Shown: positions 1-6,392 of the stretch, piece after piece
Position numbering within the stretch: the first letter of the stretch is position 1
How the letters are laid out: every line of letters begins with the position of its first letter
NCBI GenBank assembly: GCA_947470005.1
Contig: CANISA010000050.1
Coordinates: forward strand, 1-8,731
Length of the DNA stretch: 8,731 nt
DNA from: Legionellaceae bacterium
GTDB lineage: Bacteria > Pseudomonadota > Gammaproteobacteria > Legionellales > Legionellaceae
Reading direction: 5' to 3'
Translations under genes and position numbers: made by a program
The notes under the pieces: model-generated
Told to the model about the DNA's origin: nothing
Database searches by the model: none
Seen by the model: the letters and a program-made list of their open reading frames with translations, nothing else

Positions 1-352
1 TCATCGTGGCGTTAACATTATGGAATTTTGCAAGGCATTCAATGCGGCAACTCAGCAATTAGAAGCAGGCCTGCCTATCCCTGTTGTGATCACGGTTTAC
101 AGTGATCGTAGTTTTACGTTCATTCTCAAAACACCCCCAGCCTCTGTCTTGTTGAAAAAGGCTGCTGGACTGAAAAGCGGTAGTAGTACGCCAAGCACGA
201 AAAAAGTGGCCGTACTGCAACGAGCAGCGCTCGAGGAAATTGCAAAACAGAAAGAGCCTGATTTGACAGCAGCAGATTTGGATGCAGCGGTCCGTACGAT
301 TGCGGGCACTGCGCGCAGCATGGGTATTGAAGTTGAAGGTTTAGAAGACTAA
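1..352 (+). CDS. rplK: 50S ribosomal protein L11, 3' part (5' end outside window)
   Basis: L11 binds the GTPase-associated region of 23S rRNA and, with L10 and L7/L12, forms the base of the ribosomal stalk where elongation factors and RelA act. The reading frame is open from base 2 (HRGVNIMEFCKAFN) to TAA at 350-352, so the window enters at about residue 31 of a protein of roughly 145 aa. The Met at base 20 is internal, corresponding to Met36 of E. coli L11, and is not a start. Visible family signatures are GLPIPVVITVYSDRSFTF, KTPPASVLLKKAAG and the C-terminal rRNA-binding helices ending in IAGTARSMGIEVEG. The C-terminus is about three residues longer than in E. coli. The N-terminal thiostrepton-binding prolines lie outside the window. 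The gene is followed after 9 bases by rplA and is probably co-transcribed with it. Identification is secure; only the 5' boundary is missing. Confidence 0.97.
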   Translation, partial: HRGVNIMEFCKAFNAATQQLEAGLPIPVVITVYSDRSFTFILKTPPASVLLKKAAGLKSGSSTPSTKKVAVLQRAALEEIAKQKEPDLTAADLDAAVRTIAGTARSMGIEVEGLED

Positions 353-356
353 GGGG
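351..356 (+). promoter_or_regulatory. Shine-Dalgarno of rplA, overlapping the rplK stop codon
   Basis: AAGGGG at 351-356 shares two bases with the rplK TAA stop and lies 5 nt before ATG 362. A GTG at 356 in the same frame would add two residues (Met-Ile), but it overlaps the Shine-Dalgarno itself, so ATG 362 is the better start. The overlap suggests translational coupling of L1 to L11, as known for the E. coli L11 operon. Confidence 0.8.
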
Positions 357-361
357 TGATC

Positions 362-1057
362 ATGGCTACGATAACGAAAAAACAAAAAAGAATTAACGAG
401 CGGCTTGTGCTGAATCATCTCTATAAAGCGACTGACGCGATTGAACTATTAAAAGAATTCGCAAGTACTAAATTTCGGGAAGGGATTGATATTGCCGTTA
501 ATCTTGGCGTTGACCCACGAAAATCCGATCAAGTGGTTCGCTCATCGACTAATCTGCCAAAAGGAACAGGTAAGGTTGTTCGTGTTGCTGTATTTGCTCA
601 AGGTGATAATGCAGTGAAAGCTAAAGAAGCTGGGGCTGATATTGTTGGTTTTGAGGATCTGGCTCAACAAATCAAGGCTGGAGAGCTTAACTTTGATGTG
701 GTGATTGCGACGCCTGACGCGATGCGTCTCGTGGGGCAACTGGGTCAAATTTTAGGTCCTAGAGGGTTGATGCCTAACCCTAAAGTGGGCACGGTTACGC
801 TTAACGTTGCGTCAGCTGTTGCTGATGCCAAGTCTGGTCAAGTGCGCTACCGAACAGATAAGAATGGTATTATTCATTGCAGCGTTGGCAAAATTGATTT
901 CAGTGCTGCTGATTTGCTTGAAAACATGGCTGCACTGTTGGCTGATTTGAAAAAAGCTAAGCCGGCATCCTCCAAAGGTATTTATATCAAGAAAATTTCC
1001 TTGTCTACCACAATGGGTCCTGGATTGCCTATTGATCCTACGTCCATTGTCGTGTAG
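362..1057 (+). CDS. rplA: 50S ribosomal protein L1
   Basis: L1 binds 23S rRNA helices 76-78 to form the mobile L1 stalk that helps release deacylated tRNA from the E site. In enterobacteria it also represses translation of its own rplK-rplA mRNA by binding a leader upstream of rplK, which is not in this window. The product is 231 aa against 234 in E. coli. Signatures include FREGIDIAVNLGVDPRKSDQ (about 38-57), GPRGLMPNPKVGTVT (132-146), the GQVRYRTDKNGIIH segment (159-172) and the C-terminal STTMGPG motif (215-221). ATG 362 is preferred to GTG 356 because the Shine-Dalgarno AAGGGG then sits 5 nt upstream. The stop is TAG at 1055-1057. No truncation or frameshift is seen. The gene is followed by the 177-base region carrying the L10 leader. 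Confidence 0.97.
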   Translation: MATITKKQKRINERLVLNHLYKATDAIELLKEFASTKFREGIDIAVNLGVDPRKSDQVVRSSTNLPKGTGKVVRVAVFAQGDNAVKAKEAGADIVGFEDLAQQIKAGELNFDVVIATPDAMRLVGQLGQILGPRGLMPNPKVGTVTLNVASAVADAKSGQVRYRTDKNGIIHCSVGKIDFSAADLLENMAALLADLKKAKPASSKGIYIKKISLSTTMGPGLPIDPTSIVV

Positions 1058-1083
1058 TATTCTTTGCCATTTTCAACGGTTTC

Positions 1084-1110
1084 ACGGCATAGACTTTGGT
1101 TTCATGCCGT
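1084..1110 (+). promoter_or_regulatory. Hairpin at the 5' edge of the L10 leader, alternative to the kink-turn helix
   Basis: ACGGCAT (1084-1090) and ATGCCGT (1104-1110) are perfect reverse complements, giving a 7-bp stem with a 13-nt loop. The 3' arm contains the bases that also form the outer helix of the L10-binding element, so the two structures exclude each other. No U-run follows, so it is not an intrinsic terminator for rplA. A regulatory role is inferred only from the overlap. Confidence 0.5.
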
Positions 1111-1159
1111 CGAAGACCGCAGGTGCGTATGCTTAATATCCTGCGCAGACGGTGAACCG

Positions 1160-1178
1160 GCTCTGAGTTTGCTCTGAG
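1160..1178 (+). repeat. Tandem GCTCTGAG repeat forming a hairpin in the rplJ leader
   Basis: GCTCTGAG occurs at 1160-1167 and again at 1171-1178, separated by TTT. Because CTC and GAG are complementary, the two copies fold together: 1161-1163 with 1176-1178 and 1165-1167 with 1172-1174, around one U-U mismatch and a UUUG loop. It lies between the L10-binding core and the rplJ Shine-Dalgarno, so it may help relay L10 binding to the ribosome binding site. That role is inference. Confidence 0.5.
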
Positions 1179-1180
1179 AC

Positions 1181-1196
1181 GGCCGCCATAACGGCC
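1181..1196 (+). promoter_or_regulatory. GC-rich hairpin between the L10-binding site and the rplJ ribosome binding site
   Basis: GGCCG (1181-1185) and CGGCC (1192-1196) form a 5-bp all-GC stem with a 6-nt loop, 24 nt before the rplJ Shine-Dalgarno. The sequence after it is A-rich, not U-rich, so this is not a terminator. It is probably part of the leader fold that controls access to the rplJ initiation region. Confidence 0.45.
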
Positions 1197-1220
1197 AAAT
1201 CCATGTGATTTGCTCAACTT

Positions 1221-1227
1221 AGGAGGT
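1221..1227 (+). promoter_or_regulatory. Strong Shine-Dalgarno that sets the GTG start of rplJ
   Basis: AGGAGGT at 1221-1227 is a near-perfect anti-16S match, 7 nt before GTG 1235. No in-frame ATG lies nearby, and the protein aligns with L10 from this GTG, so the non-ATG start is well supported. Combining a strong ribosome binding site with a weaker start codon fits a gene controlled by leader structure. Confidence 0.85.
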
Positions 1228-1234
1228 CAGTAAC

Positions 1235-1759
1235 GTGACGTTATCTTTAGCTGCAAAAAAAGCCGTGGTTAAGGAAGTGACAGAAGTCGCTTCGAAGGCA
1301 ATTTCAGCAGTTGTTGCTGATTATCGTGGTTTATCTGTAAACCAAATGACGCAATTGCGTGCGAAAGCGCGTAAGACTGGGGTGTATTTGCGTGTTGTCC
1401 CTAACACACTCACCCGACGTGCATTTGAGAAAACAGAATTTGCTTGTTTAAGTGACTTGTTGGTTGGTCCTTTGTTCGTCGCGTTGTCGCTGGAGTCTCC
1501 AGGCGATGCAGCGCGGTTATTAAAGGAATTTACGAAGACATTCGAAAAGCTCAAAATTAAAGCACTTTCTGTTGGTGGGAAAATGTATGGCGCGGATCAT
1601 CTCGATGCCATCGCAAGTTTACCAACACGGGATGAAGCGATTGCGAAGCTGATGTATGTCATGAGAGCGCCAATTGAGAAATTTGTTCGCACGCTTGCTG
1701 AGCCACCCGCTAAATTGGTGCGCGCACTCGCTGCAATTAAAGAACAAAAAGCAGGCTAA
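1235..1759 (+). CDS. rplJ: 50S ribosomal protein L10 (stalk base)
   Basis: L10 anchors the L7/L12 dimers to the ribosome through its C-terminal helix and binds 23S rRNA next to L11 with its N-terminal domain. Complexed with L12 it also represses its own operon via the upstream leader. The product is 174 aa (E. coli 165) and starts at GTG. Family features are AVVADYRGLSVNQM (25-38), VYLRVVPNTLTRRA (50-63), the CLSDLLVGP segment (71-79) and SLPTRDEAIAKLM (128-140). The C-terminal helix carries two similar motifs, FVRTLAE (150-156) and LVRALAA (161-167). As I recall, E. coli keeps only the second. This region is the platform for L12 dimers, but dimer number cannot be read from sequence. The stop TAA at 1757-1759 is followed by a 40-base AU-rich gap to rplL. 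Confidence 0.96.
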   Translation: MTLSLAAKKAVVKEVTEVASKAISAVVADYRGLSVNQMTQLRAKARKTGVYLRVVPNTLTRRAFEKTEFACLSDLLVGPLFVALSLESPGDAARLLKEFTKTFEKLKIKALSVGGKMYGADHLDAIASLPTRDEAIAKLMYVMRAPIEKFVRTLAEPPAKLVRALAAIKEQKAG

Positions 1760-1787
1760 CCCTAATAATCGTTTATTAAATTTAACT

Positions 1788-1793
1788 GAGGAG
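1788..1793 (+). promoter_or_regulatory. Shine-Dalgarno of rplL
   Basis: GAGGAG at 1788-1793 sits 6 nt before ATG 1800 and follows an unstructured, AU-rich stretch. Strong, open initiation suits L7/L12, which is needed at several copies per ribosome. This site fixes the start at 1800 and excludes the upstream in-frame ATG at 1674, which lies inside rplJ. Confidence 0.85.
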
Positions 1794-1799
1794 CTAGAA

Positions 1800-2171
1800 A
1801 TGGCTGTGTCAAAAAATGAAATTCTAGAAACCATTTCAAACATGTCTGTTATGGATGTGGTTGAGTTGATCGAAGCAATGGAAGAAAAATTCAATGTGTC
1901 TGCGGCGGCTGTTGCTGTAGCAGCGCCTGCAGCAGCGGCTGCGTCGGCTGTTGAAGAACAAACCGAGTTTGATGTTATGTTGAAAAGCTTTGGCGAGAAC
2001 AAAGTAGGCGTGATTAAAGTCGTGCGTGCGTTGACTGGCCTTGGCTTGAAAGAAGCAAAAGACTTGGTTGAAGCAGCGCCTTCAACCGTAAAAGAAGCAG
2101 TATCTAAAGCGGAAGCTGCAGATATCAAAAAACAACTTGAAGAAGCTGGTGCGTCTGTCGACGTAAAATAA
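1800..2171 (+). CDS. rplL: 50S ribosomal protein L7/L12 (stalk protein)
   Basis: L7/L12 forms the flexible ribosomal stalk that recruits EF-Tu, EF-G, IF2 and RF3 and stimulates their GTPase activity. The product is 123 aa, close to the usual 120-125. The N-terminal dimerisation and L10-binding domain (about 1-33) shows MSVMDVVELIEAMEEKF. A very alanine-rich hinge (34-51) follows. The C-terminal factor-binding domain (about 54-123) shows GENKVGVIKVVRALTGLG (65-82) and LKEAKDLVE (83-91), keeping the lysines and Arg76 that contact the G domains. The start is ATG 1800 with Shine-Dalgarno GAGGAG. It is translated from the same mRNA as rplJ and shares the L10 leader control. The rpoB gene follows after an attenuator-like hairpin. 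The identification is secure and nothing is missing. Confidence 0.98.
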   Translation: MAVSKNEILETISNMSVMDVVELIEAMEEKFNVSAAAVAVAAPAAAAASAVEEQTEFDVMLKSFGENKVGVIKVVRALTGLGLKEAKDLVEAAPSTVKEAVSKAEAADIKKQLEEAGASVDVK

Positions 2172-2192
2172 AGCTTTCTTATCTCTGTTTAT

Positions 2193-2220
2193 GACCCAGC
2201 CATGGATTCATGGCTGGGTT
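2193..2220 (+). terminator. rplL-rpoB intergenic hairpin, likely partial terminator (attenuator)
   Basis: ACCCAGCCATG (2194-2204) and CATGGCTGGGT (2209-2219) form a perfect 11-bp stem closed by a GATT loop, extendable by a G-U pair (2193/2220). Only three T residues follow the GGG, and the next bases are GCG, so the U-tract is too weak for efficient termination. In E. coli an attenuator in the same gap lets only a minority of transcripts continue into rpoBC. This hairpin is in the right place for that role. The attenuator function is inferred from position and structure. Confidence 0.65.
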
Positions 2221-2248
2221 TGCGTGTTTCAAGATATCAATTATTCAT

Positions 2249-2254
2249 AGAGGA
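2249..2254 (+). promoter_or_regulatory. Shine-Dalgarno that sets the rpoB start
   Basis: AGAGGA at 2249-2254 lies 6 nt before ATG 2261. An in-frame ATG at 2210 would add 17 residues, but it lies inside the stem of the attenuator hairpin with no Shine-Dalgarno, so 2261 is the start. Confidence 0.85.
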
Positions 2255-2260
2255 ACCACC

Positions 2261-5200
2261 ATGGCTGAAGCAGTTGCTAACCCTCAATATTCACATGCTG
2301 AGAAAAAACGATTCCGCAAGAGCTTTGGTCAACAATCAGAGAAGATGGCTCTCCCTAATCTCCTCGAAATCCAGCTCAAATCGTATCATGGATTTCTGAA
2401 ACAGGATGCTCCTTTTACGCCACAGACCAATACGGGTTTGCACTCTGCGTTTGATTCTGTTTTTCCAATACAAAGTTTTTCAGGGTATGCCCGCTTGGAG
2501 TATGTAAGCTATAGCTTAGGCGAGCCTGCGTTTGACGTCCGCGAATGCAAGCTGAGAGGGTTGACTTACTCTGCCCCTTTACGCGTTAAGATTCGTCTTG
2601 TTGTACTGGATAAAGAAGCCTCCGGTGATAAAAAGCCAATTAAAGATATCCGTGAACAAGATGTGTTTATGGGTGAAGTGCCGTTAATGACAGACGTTGG
2701 TACATTTGTTATCAATGGAACAGAGCGTGTGGTTGTTTCTCAGTTGCACCGCTCGCCTGGGGTTATTTTTGAGCATGATCGAGGCAAAACACACTCATCT
2801 GGTAAATTACTCTATTCGGCGCGGATTATTCCATACCGCGGGTCGTGGTTGGATTTTGAGTTTGATCCGAAAGATTGTTTGTTTGCTCGGATTGACCGCC
2901 GCCGTAAACTACCGGTTACTATTTTGCTCCGATCGTTAGGCTATGACACACAAAGTATTCTTGCTGAATTTTTTGAAGCGACTGTTTGTCATCTGAAACA
3001 GGGGGAATTTCATATTGATTTAATTCCTGCGCGTTTGAGGGGTGAGATTGCACTTTTTGATATTATTAATCCAGGTTCTGGAGAAGTGATTGTTGAGCAA
3101 GGACGTCGTATTACGACACGTCATATCAACATCATGGAAAAAGAAAACATGAAGGATCTCGTTGTCCCTCGTGATTACTTGGCCGGCAAAGTGCTTGCAA
3201 AAAATATTATCGATACCTTAACCGGTGAATCACTGGCTCAAGCCAATGACGAAGTCACGAATGACCTATTGGTCCGCTTGACTCAACATGATATTCAAAA
3301 TTTTCAGATGATTTATACGAATGATTTAGATCATGGTTCATATATATCAGACACCATTCGAATTGATCCTACCTCAACTCAATTAGAAGCATTAGTTGAA
3401 ATTTATCGCATGATGCGCCCTGGTGAACCGCCAACCAAAGAGGCTGCCGAAGCATTATTTAAAAATCTGTTCTTTTCCGAGGACCGTTATGACCTTTCTG
3501 CAGTCGGGCGGATGAAATTTAATCGTCGTGTGGGCAGGAAAGATGACACGGGTCCAGGGATCTTGGCTAAAGAAGATATTCTGGCGGTCATTAAAACGCT
3601 GATTGATATTCGAAACGGTAATGGCATGGTGGATGATATTGACCACTTGGGTAACCGACGTGTACGTAGTGTTGGCGAAATGGCTGAAAACCAATTTCGG
3701 GTCGGTTTGGTCCGCGTTGAGCGAGCAGTGAAAGAGCGCTTAAGTTTAGCTGAATCTGAAAATCTTATGCCTCAAGATTTGATCAATGCCAAACCTGTTT
3801 CAGCGGCGGTGAAAGAGTTTTTTGGTTCAAGTCAGTTATCGCAGTTTATGGATCAGGTTAATCCGTTGTCCGGTGTAACCCACAAACGGAGGGTATCTGC
3901 TTTAGGACCAGGTGGATTAACACGTGAGCGTGCAGGGTTTGAAGTGCGTGACGTACATACAACGCACTACGGACGCGTTTGCCCAATTGAAACGCCAGAA
4001 GGTCCAAACATTGGTTTAATTAACTCATTGTCTATCTACGCTCGGACAAATGATTATGGTTTTATTGAAACACCTTGCCGAAAAGTTATTAATGGGCGAG
4101 TTACGGAGGAAATTGAATATTTATCAGCAATCGAGGAAGTGGATCAATACATCGCGCAGTCAAGCGTTGCCTTGGATGATAATGGACAAATCTTAGCGGA
4201 TTTGGTTCCTTGCCGGCATGAAAATGAATTCTCACTCACGACGCCAGATAAAATTAACTACATGGATGTTTCGCCCAAACAAATCGTATCGGTTGCGGCT
4301 TCATTGATTCCATTTTTGGAACATGATGATGCAAACAGAGCATTGATGGGATCCAACATGCAGCGCCAAGCCGTCCCAACACTTCGGGCGGAAAAACCAC
4401 TGGTCGGAACTGGAATGGAACGAATTGTTGCGTCTGATTCAGGTGTCTCGGTCGTTGCACGACGAAGTGGAATCATTGATCTCGTGGATGCCTCGCGTAT
4501 TGTGGTTCGCGTCAATGATAACGAAACGACTGCGGGAGAAACCGGTGTTGATATTTATAATTTGACGAAATATTTTCGTTCAAATCAAGACACGTGCATC
4601 AATCAGATTCCCATTGTAAGTAAAGGCGATCGAATTCATCGCGGAGATATTTTGGCTGATGGCCCGTGCACAGATATGGGTGAGCTCGCATTAGGGCAGA
4701 ACTTGTTGGTTGCCTTTATGCCTTGGAATGGATACAACTTTGAGGATTCGATTCTGATTTCAGAGCGAGTGGTTCAAGATGATCGATTCACCAGTATTCA
4801 TATTGAAGAATTAACGTGTATTGCTCGAGATACCAAGCTCGGCACAGAGGAAATTACGTCGGATATTCCTAATGTCGGCGAATCGGCTCTGGCTAGCTTA
4901 GATGAATCGGGCGTTGTCTACATTGGTGCGGAAGTGAGTGCCGGGGCAATTTTAGTTGGAAAAGTTACACCCAAAGGCGAGACCCAATTAACGCCTGAGG
5001 AAAAATTATTACGCGCTATTTTTGGGGAAAAAGCGTCTGATGTGAAAGATTCTTCCTTACGTGTTCCTTCGGGAATGAATGGTACGGTTATTGATGTTCA
5101 AGTCTTTACGCGCGATGGTCTTGAAAAAGATGCGCGAGCTAAAACCATTGAAGAGGAACACCTCGCTCGTATTCGTAAAGATTTAATCGATGAGCGTCGC

Positions 5201-6367
5201 ATCCGTGAAGAAGATATTTATCAACGTGTATACAACCTCTTGATGGATAAAGTAGCGACGGGTGGACCTGCTAGCCTCAAACCTGGATCTAAAGTTAGCT
5301 CCAGTTATTTGACCAAAGTTCCACGTGAAAAATGGTTTGATGTACGATTAAAAGACGAGACGATCAGTCAGCAACTTGAGCAATCGTCTAAGCAATTAGA
5401 GTTGCTCGTGAAGGAAATGGAAAAGCGCTTTAATGATGGACGTAAAAAAATTATCCAAGGGGATGATCTTGCTCCTGGTGTTTTGAAAATTGTAAAAGTA
5501 TACCTGGCGGTTAAACGGCGTATCCAACCCGGTGATAAGATGGCCGGTCGTCACGGAAACAAAGGGGTTATTTCAATCGTCGTACCCATGGAAGATATGC
5601 CACACATGGAAGATGGTACGCCAGTTGATATCGTCTTAAACCCGTTGGGTGTACCTTCTCGGATGAATATCGGGCAGGTTTTAGAGACTCATTTGGGATT
5701 GGCGGCGAAAGGTCTAGGTCAGCGAATAGCGGCTTTACTGGACAGTAAATGTTCAATGGATGAAATCAAAGCGTATTTACTTAAGATCTACAATCATGAT
5801 GGACAAAAACGTCTTGATCTGGATTCATTGACCGATGATGAAGTGACGTTACTTGCGAACAACCTGCGTGCAGGTGTTCCGATGGCTACGCCTGTGTTTG
5901 ATGGTGCATCAGAGGCAGAAATTAAGGCCATGCTTCAGTTAGCCGGTATGCCACTTGATGGGAAAACCATGTTGTTTGATGGACGTACAGGGCGACAATT
6001 TGATAATCCTGTGACCGTTGGTTACATGTACATGCTCAAATTGAACCATTTAGTGGATGACAAGATGCATGCCCGTTCAACGGGATCTTATAGCTTAGTT
6101 ACGCAGCAACCATTGGGCGGTAAGGCACAATTTGGTGGTCAGCGCTTTGGGGAGATGGAGGTCTGGGCACTGGAAGCTTATGGTGCGGCGTACACGTTAC
6201 AAGAGATGCTAACGGTGAAATCGGACGATGTTGCAGGTCGTACAAAAATCTATAAAAACATTGTTGATGGTGATCATCGAATGGATCCGGGCATGCCTGA
6301 ATCGTTCAACGTATTGTTGAAAGAAATTAGGGCGCTCGGTATCGATATAGAATTGGATCACAAATAA
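2261..6367 (+). CDS. rpoB: DNA-directed RNA polymerase subunit beta
   Basis: This is the beta subunit of the core RNA polymerase (alpha2-beta-beta'-omega), forming one pincer of the DNA cleft and part of the active centre. The product is 1368 aa (E. coli 1342). In order: N-terminal YSHAEKKRFRKSFG; the VSQLHRSPG segment; lineage insertion 1 (about 235-360); the rifampicin region, with the equivalents of E. coli Q513, D516, H526, R529 and S531 all kept at 528, 531, 541, 544 and 546; GYNFEDS with Asp829 (E. coli D814); the flap-tip helix LTPEEKLLRAIFGEKA (about 910-925); lineage insertion 2, about 13 residues longer than in E. coli; active-centre lysines K1093 and K1101 in GDKMAGRHGNKGV (E. coli K1065 and K1073); and the C-terminal clamp region with SYSLVTQQPLGGKAQFGGQ. 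The frame is intact. A valine replaces the E. coli N518 equivalent. rpoC follows after 25 bases, so co-transcription is expected. Confidence 0.99.
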   Translation: MAEAVANPQYSHAEKKRFRKSFGQQSEKMALPNLLEIQLKSYHGFLKQDAPFTPQTNTGLHSAFDSVFPIQSFSGYARLEYVSYSLGEPAFDVRECKLRGLTYSAPLRVKIRLVVLDKEASGDKKPIKDIREQDVFMGEVPLMTDVGTFVINGTERVVVSQLHRSPGVIFEHDRGKTHSSGKLLYSARIIPYRGSWLDFEFDPKDCLFARIDRRRKLPVTILLRSLGYDTQSILAEFFEATVCHLKQGEFHIDLIPARLRGEIALFDIINPGSGEVIVEQGRRITTRHINIMEKENMKDLVVPRDYLAGKVLAKNIIDTLTGESLAQANDEVTNDLLVRLTQHDIQNFQMIYTNDLDHGSYISDTIRIDPTSTQLEALVEIYRMMRPGEPPTKEAAEALFKNLFFSEDRYDLSAVGRMKFNRRVGRKDDTGPGILAKEDILAVIKTLIDIRNGNGMVDDIDHLGNRRVRSVGEMAENQFRVGLVRVERAVKERLSLAESENLMPQDLINAKPVSAAVKEFFGSSQLSQFMDQVNPLSGVTHKRRVSALGPGGLTRERAGFEVRDVHTTHYGRVCPIETPEGPNIGLINSLSIYARTNDYGFIETPCRKVINGRVTEEIEYLSAIEEVDQYIAQSSVALDDNGQILADLVPCRHENEFSLTTPDKINYMDVSPKQIVSVAASLIPFLEHDDANRALMGSNMQRQAVPTLRAEKPLVGTGMERIVASDSGVSVVARRSGIIDLVDASRIVVRVNDNETTAGETGVDIYNLTKYFRSNQDTCINQIPIVSKGDRIHRGDILADGPCTDMGELALGQNLLVAFMPWNGYNFEDSILISERVVQDDRFTSIHIEELTCIARDTKLGTEEITSDIPNVGESALASLDESGVVYIGAEVSAGAILVGKVTPKGETQLTPEEKLLRAIFGEKASDVKDSSLRVPSGMNGTVIDVQVFTRDGLEKDARAKTIEEEHLARIRKDLIDERRIREEDIYQRVYNLLMDKVATGGPASLKPGSKVSSSYLTKVPREKWFDVRLKDETISQQLEQSSKQLELLVKEMEKRFNDGRKKIIQGDDLAPGVLKIVKVYLAVKRRIQPGDKMAGRHGNKGVISIVVPMEDMPHMEDGTPVDIVLNPLGVPSRMNIGQVLETHLGLAAKGLGQRIAALLDSKCSMDEIKAYLLKIYNHDGQKRLDLDSLTDDEVTLLANNLRAGVPMATPVFDGASEAEIKAMLQLAGMPLDGKTMLFDGRTGRQFDNPVTVGYMYMLKLNHLVDDKMHARSTGSYSLVTQQPLGGKAQFGGQRFGEMEVWALEAYGAAYTLQEMLTVKSDDVAGRTKIYKNIVDGDHRMDPGMPESFNVLLKEIRALGIDIELDHK

Positions 6368-6380
6368 ACGTTATCTATTT

Positions 6381-6385
6381 GGAGG
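6381..6385 (+). promoter_or_regulatory. Shine-Dalgarno that decides the TTG start of rpoC
   Basis: GGAGG at 6381-6385 is the only good Shine-Dalgarno in the rpoB-rpoC gap and stands 7 nt before TTG 6393. The in-frame ATG codons at 6411 and 6429 have no purine-rich Shine-Dalgarno at suitable spacing. The TTG is therefore the best-supported start even though it is a rare initiation codon. Confidence 0.75.
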
Positions 6386-6392
6386 CATAAAC

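Larger units (their letters stand above)
1084..1196 (+). promoter_or_regulatory. L10 operon leader RNA (rplJ-rplL translational autoregulation site)
   Basis: In gammaproteobacteria the mRNA leader before rplJ binds the L10(L12)4 complex through a kink-turn and shuts off translation of rplJ and rplL. Here the recognisable core is a CGCAGG stem strand at 1118-1123 pairing with CCTGCG at 1140-1145. Between them lies a small GC-GTAT-GC hairpin (1125-1132) and the conserved TTAAT (1133-1137). An outer helix pairs CCGTC 1107-1111 with GACGG 1148-1152, extendable by two wobble pairs to 1105 and 1154. The asymmetric purine-rich loop between the two helices (GAAGAC at 1112-1117 against CA at 1146-1147) fits a kink-turn. 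This order closely matches my memory of the E. coli leader. Flanking hairpins at 1084-1110, 1161-1178 and 1181-1196 are included. The pairings were read by eye and no folding energies were calculated; the outer limits are approximate. Confidence 0.85.

Noticed and set aside
1064..1093. Possible promoter for rplJ: TTGCCA (1064-1069), 18-base spacer, CATAGA (1088-1093)
   Set aside because: The -10 matches the consensus at only about three positions and overlaps the leader hairpin. A separate L10 promoter exists in E. coli, but I cannot support one here from sequence alone.
1129..1155. Eight-codon ORF (MLNILRRR) inside the L10 leader
   Set aside because: It runs through the conserved structured core, whose bases are explained by RNA pairing, and has no good Shine-Dalgarno; a short chance ORF is likelier than a leader peptide.
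1763..1778. Small hairpin TAATAA/TTATTA in the rplJ-rplL gap
   Set aside because: The stem is only six A-U pairs with a 4-nt loop, too weak to be a confident structural element; the gap is better read as an open AU-rich initiation region.
1619..2128. 169-codon open frame on the minus strand opposite rplJ/rplL
   Set aside because: It is antisense to two secure ribosomal protein genes and its Ala/Ser/Thr-rich product mirrors their codon bias; no ribosome binding site or family similarity was seen.
2220..2247. Possible rpoB promoter: TTGCGT then TATTCA after the intergenic hairpin
   Set aside because: The -10 matches only three of six positions and spacing is marginal; such weak matches are expected by chance in AT-rich DNA.
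2210..2260. 17-residue upstream extension of RpoB from ATG 2210
   Set aside because: The ATG lies in the hairpin stem with no Shine-Dalgarno and the extra residues do not resemble RpoB; ATG 2261 has a proper site.
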